Source: Lichtheimia corymbifera B2541 (taxonomy: Eukaryota; Mucoromycota; Mucoromycetes; Mucorales; Lichtheimiaceae). From it: 64,000 bases of DNA. Positions 59,950 to 64,000 of the stretch are shown in pieces (the first letter of the stretch is position 1; every line of letters begins with the position of its first letter). Where the stretch lies: assembly GCA_000697475.1 (NCBI GenBank), contig JNEU01000740.1, positions 62,001 through 126,000 of the forward strand, read 5' to 3'. The notes below the pieces were generated by a model. That model had not been told where the DNA came from. It saw only the letters and a list, made by a program, of their open reading frames with translations, and did not search any database. The position numbers were made by a program, and so were the translations under genes.

Positions 59950-62900
59950 GACGAAAGGCATTGAATCTCTTGTATGTGCTGTTGGATATTGATGCGTGGC
60001 CAGGTACATGAAGATGACATGATCCATCCATTCGAGACGTTTACTTGAAGAGATCCATCAAAGGTATGCCGATAACCAGAACTACCAGAGGATGCACCAA
60101 AGATATTAAAGCTGCTCCTTGTTGCTGACAAGATCAACCCAATAAGAGTGATTTGTTTCAGGGAATCCACCAAGTTGCCGATAACGGGAAGCACCAGATA
60201 ATGGGATAAAGCTTGATATGACACCAACGATACGGATGCTGTTGCTTGTTGAATGATACAATCCACTCATAAGAGACATGTATTGGCTGACACTCTCCAG
60301 AGAAATCGCCCGTTGCTTGGCAACCAACCCCCCAAGACGCAACAAAGATTGACACCACCAAAAGAGATAAACGCTTTTCTTCCTTATGGCTGACATGGTT
60401 CACCTATAAAAAGATGCACAGTAAATGAATTTTTCCAAACCCATCCAATAATACTTAGCAATCATAGCTGTAATCCTGAGGACATGGTTGCAAGATAGCC
60501 CATCTAGAAAAGAACACATGTCAGCACAGAGTTTCCAAACGCCATTGGGATGATACATACTTGAATTTCTTAATCAGCGTGCAGTGATCCGCTAGGACTC
60601 CCGTCGCCAGAAACAATAATGACAAGAAAACGGCATAATGCCAAAGAATGCCAAGGTACCATTACTGCCTACTAGCCCCTCCCCGAAGGAAGCATGGCGC
60701 CAAAACACCGAATTTAACAGTGACCCATATGAGCCCTTCATCAGTCGACTTTGGTACCACCTGAGCCGTGGATCCGCACACTGCAACTGTGGTGAGAGGA
60801 TGCATTTGAATTGGGCTAAGCCCATAGCATCATGAGCACATGTGAAAGGGGCAGCATGGTCTCCCCAAGGCAGCACACAGTACAATAACATCCTTGACGT
60901 GCCAGTGATATAACCGAGGAAAAGCCTTCTTGTCCTGTTATTACATATCTTTCGTCGTAAGTGCACATGCATGTGACACATTCCATGATCAATACTCTTA
61001 CCTTGTAGTAATTCTCAGCAGCGTCCTTCCTTCAAATAAAACCGTATCTCCATGCCAACCATCTCATGCTACTGCTATTCCATTATAAGGCTCGTTAGTT
61101 GACAGCACTTGCATTGTAGATGCAATACTATACATACCAATGAATCTCCAAAGGAAGGGAGCGATGCTTGACGACGAATGCCTTGAGCAATGGATAAACC
61201 TTGATAACACCAGGAGCGCACGTAACATTGTTGCTTGTTGCTATGCAACACCCATAAGAGACATGCGCTGCAGAATGCTCTTGAAAGCAATTGGCCAATA
61301 AAGAGAGCCACCAGAGAATCGAATAAATGGTGTTGACACTAAAGATATAGACTCTGCTGCTCATTGCTGCTGCGTCTTACTTGTTGCTGATATGATCCAC
61401 CGAAAATACACGTGCGTAGCAGGATATCCATCAAAGAATTGGCGACCATCTTGGAGAGATGCATGGATGACCTTAGTATCGCTGAAGATGTTGACGCTGG
61501 CCCTCATTGCTTGTTCATGAGATGGTCCATCCATAAGGCGCGTTGAGTTGTAGAGATCCATCAAAGGAATTGCCAATAAACAGAACCACCAAGAGATTGA
61601 ACGTTTGCTGACACCAGAGATATACAAGTTGCTCCTTGCTGCTGATGTGATCAATCGATAAGAGACCGTCATTTCAGGATGCCCACCGAATTGCCGGTAA
61701 CGAGAAGCACCAGATGATGAGATAAAGCTTGATATGACACCAACGATATGGATGCTGCTGCTTGTTGCTGATACGATCCACTCACAAGACGAGCATTGGC
61801 TGACACCCTTCAGAGAAACCGCCCGTTGCTTGGTAACCAACCACCAGAATGGAATAAAGATTGACGACACCAAAAGATATAAACTCTTTTCCTTATGGCT
61901 GACATGGCTTACCTACATATAAAAGATACACGGTAAACGAAGTTTTCCAATCCCACCCAACAATACTTATCTGTCATAGACGTGATATTGTAAACTCCAA
62001 AGCACCCAAAGACAAGCAGCACTCTGCAGTGGTCCCTCTAAATAATAGGGGACCTTTCAGTAAGTTTTCCCAAAAAGCATCAAAATCGTACATACCAGAA
62101 TTAACCAATCATCACGCAGACTTGAGACCAAATAGACCATCAGGATGTAAAGTAATAATAAAAGCGCACAGCCAAGGAATGAAGCACACGCACTGCCTTC
62201 TAGCCTCCCGGAGGAACGTGGCATCAAAACGCCGGTTTCAGGTGACCCATATGAGTCCCTCCCCAGCTGACTTATCAACCACTTGCCGTGGGCCCAGCCA
62301 TGGTGCCATGAAGATAACCACCACCTCTCCAAGTCGAGTAAAGTATAGCCCTGCAATGGGTGGAGCAAATACTTTGTTCTCCAATATCGATCAGGGGATG
62401 CATTTTTAAACCGAAGTCGCACCGTGAGCCGAACATGATTTCCGCTAACACACCGTGGCCTTCCCCCTTAAGACAGTACACTCCATCACTTGACGTGCTG
62501 CTGTGATAATGACAATATCGCCGAAAGAGAGTCCGTGCCATTCTATTTCTTTTATCAGTGCACTTGAAGTTGACAAGTCCTACTAAATTGATCACTTTAC
62601 CTTGAGGTATTCCCAATACCATTTCTTGATGCCTGCGAACAACCTTGTATCCATCCGATCCAGTATGAGCTGCTGCTGCTGTTTCATTGTAAGGCTGGTT
62701 AACTAAGTGATCCTGCATTGTAGATCCAACACCCTGCATACCATTGAACCAGCGTACAGCGTCCTTGCTTTGAGATCAATATCTTGTTGCTGCCCACGGG
62801 TACCATCCTCCAACATGTTCAATCTACCATGAGCACATTGTGAGATAACAAGGAAAACCAATCTAAACGCGTCTACTCGTCACCATACCCAAAAGAGGCA

Positions 62901-64000
62901 GTGTAAAGACTTCTTGTTGTGGACAGCTTGAGAACGAATACACGCGACGCCCCTTGATGCTATACCCAACACACAAAGCCGATGTTCATGCTGCAGAGGT
63001 TCCCATGCAATAAACAATTGCTGATAGCCGTTTTCCAGAGGTAGTAGTGTTACTTGGTTACAACTGCCTTGGACGATCGAAAAATCCTGATAGCGCCAAA
63101 AGATAGACACACATATATACTGTAACTTGTTGCTGGTGTGATACACCGTAAGGGATGTGTGTCGCAGGAAGCTCTTGATGAGAGTATCTGGCCAATAATG
63201 AGGACCACTAGGGAATGGAGTAAGAGTCGTTGGCACTAAAGGTATAGGCTCTATTGCTCATTGCTGCTTCTTGTAATTGTTGCTGATATGATCAACCGAT
63301 AACAGGCAAGCGTAGTTGGATATCCACCAAAAGACATGTCGACAACCAGAGCCACAATCGGACGTGATAAACCTTGATGACTCCGAAAGATAATAGAAGT
63401 TGTTGCAGATTCACACAAAAGGATACTTGTAATACTTGGTAACGAGAACTCCCCAAGACAGTAAACAGTACAATAACATCCTTGTGGTGCCAGTGATATA
63501 ACCGAGGAAAGCCTCATTGATCCTGTCATTACATACTTTCCATCGTAAGTGCACTTGTATGCAACACATCGCATAATGAATACTCTTACCTTGTGGAGCT
63601 TTTCAGTAGCACCCTTCCTTCAATAAGAACCGCGTCTCCATGCCATCCATATTGTGCCGCTGTTCTATCATGAAGCTCATTAATTGATAGCACTTGTATT
63701 GCAGAACCAATGATATACATACCAATCTATCTCTAAAGGAAGGGAGCGATACTTGACGATGAATGTCTTGAGCAATGGATAAACCTTGATAGCACCAAAA
63801 CGACACATGAACATCGTTGCTTGCTGCTGATGTGATACACCCATAAGAGACATGCGCTTCAGAATGTTCTTGAAACCAATTGGCCAATAATGAAAACCAC
63901 CAGACAATCGAGAAAATGACGCTGCCAATAAAGACCTGGACTCTGCGGCTCATTGCTGCGTCTTGCTTGTTGCAGATATGTACCACCGATAACACACATG
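59950..64000. repeat. Field of degenerate modular repeats
   Basis: A module of roughly 120-155 bp recurs many times. It starts near TTGCTGCTGATRTGATC, passes through CACCCATAAGAGACATGCG-like and CACCAGAGAATCGA-like stretches, and ends near GACACCAAAGATATA. Copies start near 60118, 60240, 61220, 61372, 61636, 61762, 63122, 63272, 63820 and 63966. Larger blocks are also duplicated: 60108-60470 resembles 61630-61980; 60600-60800 resembles 62140-62410; 60870-61400 resembles 63448-64000. All are same orientation and imperfect. Minus-strand frames in the copies give related peptides (HVSYGC, SLLANCFQEHS) but are short and broken. The field continues past the window end. Confidence 0.75.

Noticed and set aside
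60106..61873. Minus-strand frames with similar peptides, considered as a gene family
   Set aside because: The frames are short and broken at different points, and the similarity is explained by the DNA repeat modules.

Overview
The window is nuclear DNA from a filamentous fungus, most likely an early-diverging one (Mucoromycota, Mucorales-like). The genes are dense and on both strands. They are split by many short GT-AG introns, mostly 50-80 bp, and several contain microexons of 9-19 nt. The gene set is ordinary fungal housekeeping plus lineages typical of Mucoromycota: a cold-shock-domain protein, a plant-LPA1-like kinase and a STRA6-like membrane protein. There are no bacterial operons, CRISPR arrays, rRNA or convincing tRNA genes. 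All exon boundaries were deduced by eye from reading frame, splice signals and protein family patterns.

Layout. 1-15640 is gene-rich: Sec24 (5' truncated), an Aly/REF mRNA export factor, Dim1 rRNA dimethylase, a Spo7-like subunit, peroxisomal acyl-CoA oxidase, DGAT1, SDHAF4, a dienelactone hydrolase and Ncs2/Ctu2. 15641-22140 is a decayed repeat island: an 83-bp duplication, five tandem ~304-311-bp units, a broken second copy of the Ncs2 3' end, a 50-bp minisatellite and frame-broken coding remnants. 22141-50532 is gene-rich again: LPA1-like kinase, PH-domain protein (Spo71-like), cold-shock protein, divergent ornithine decarboxylase, small secreted protein, Nop6-like RRM protein, ribosomal protein eL20, cPLA2-type phospholipase, STRA6-like receptor, a 1787-residue multi-START protein and a ZIP zinc transporter. 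50533-64000 is gene-poor. It holds one AceTr/GPR1-FUN34 transporter (54500-55263) and otherwise degenerate repeats, including a large modular repeat field from about 59950 to the end.

Themes. Lipid handling recurs: triacylglycerol synthesis (DGAT1), its control (Spo7-like), beta-oxidation (acyl-CoA oxidase), a phospholipase, a START protein and a possible retinoid-type receptor. These genes are not arranged as a co-transcribed cluster, so no joint system is claimed. Ribosome and translation functions (Dim1, Nop6-like, eL20, Ncs2) are also frequent, and Nop6-like and eL20 share a divergent promoter.

The most interesting item is the gene at 38383-42137. Its C-terminal pattern and polytopic layout match the vertebrate retinol receptor STRA6, and mucoralean fungi use retinoid-like apocarotenoids (trisporoids) as sex hormones. 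Other notable points are the microexons, two probable GC-AG introns, active-site or motif substitutions in the ornithine decarboxylase and DGAT1, and the duplicated, decayed Ncs2 tail.
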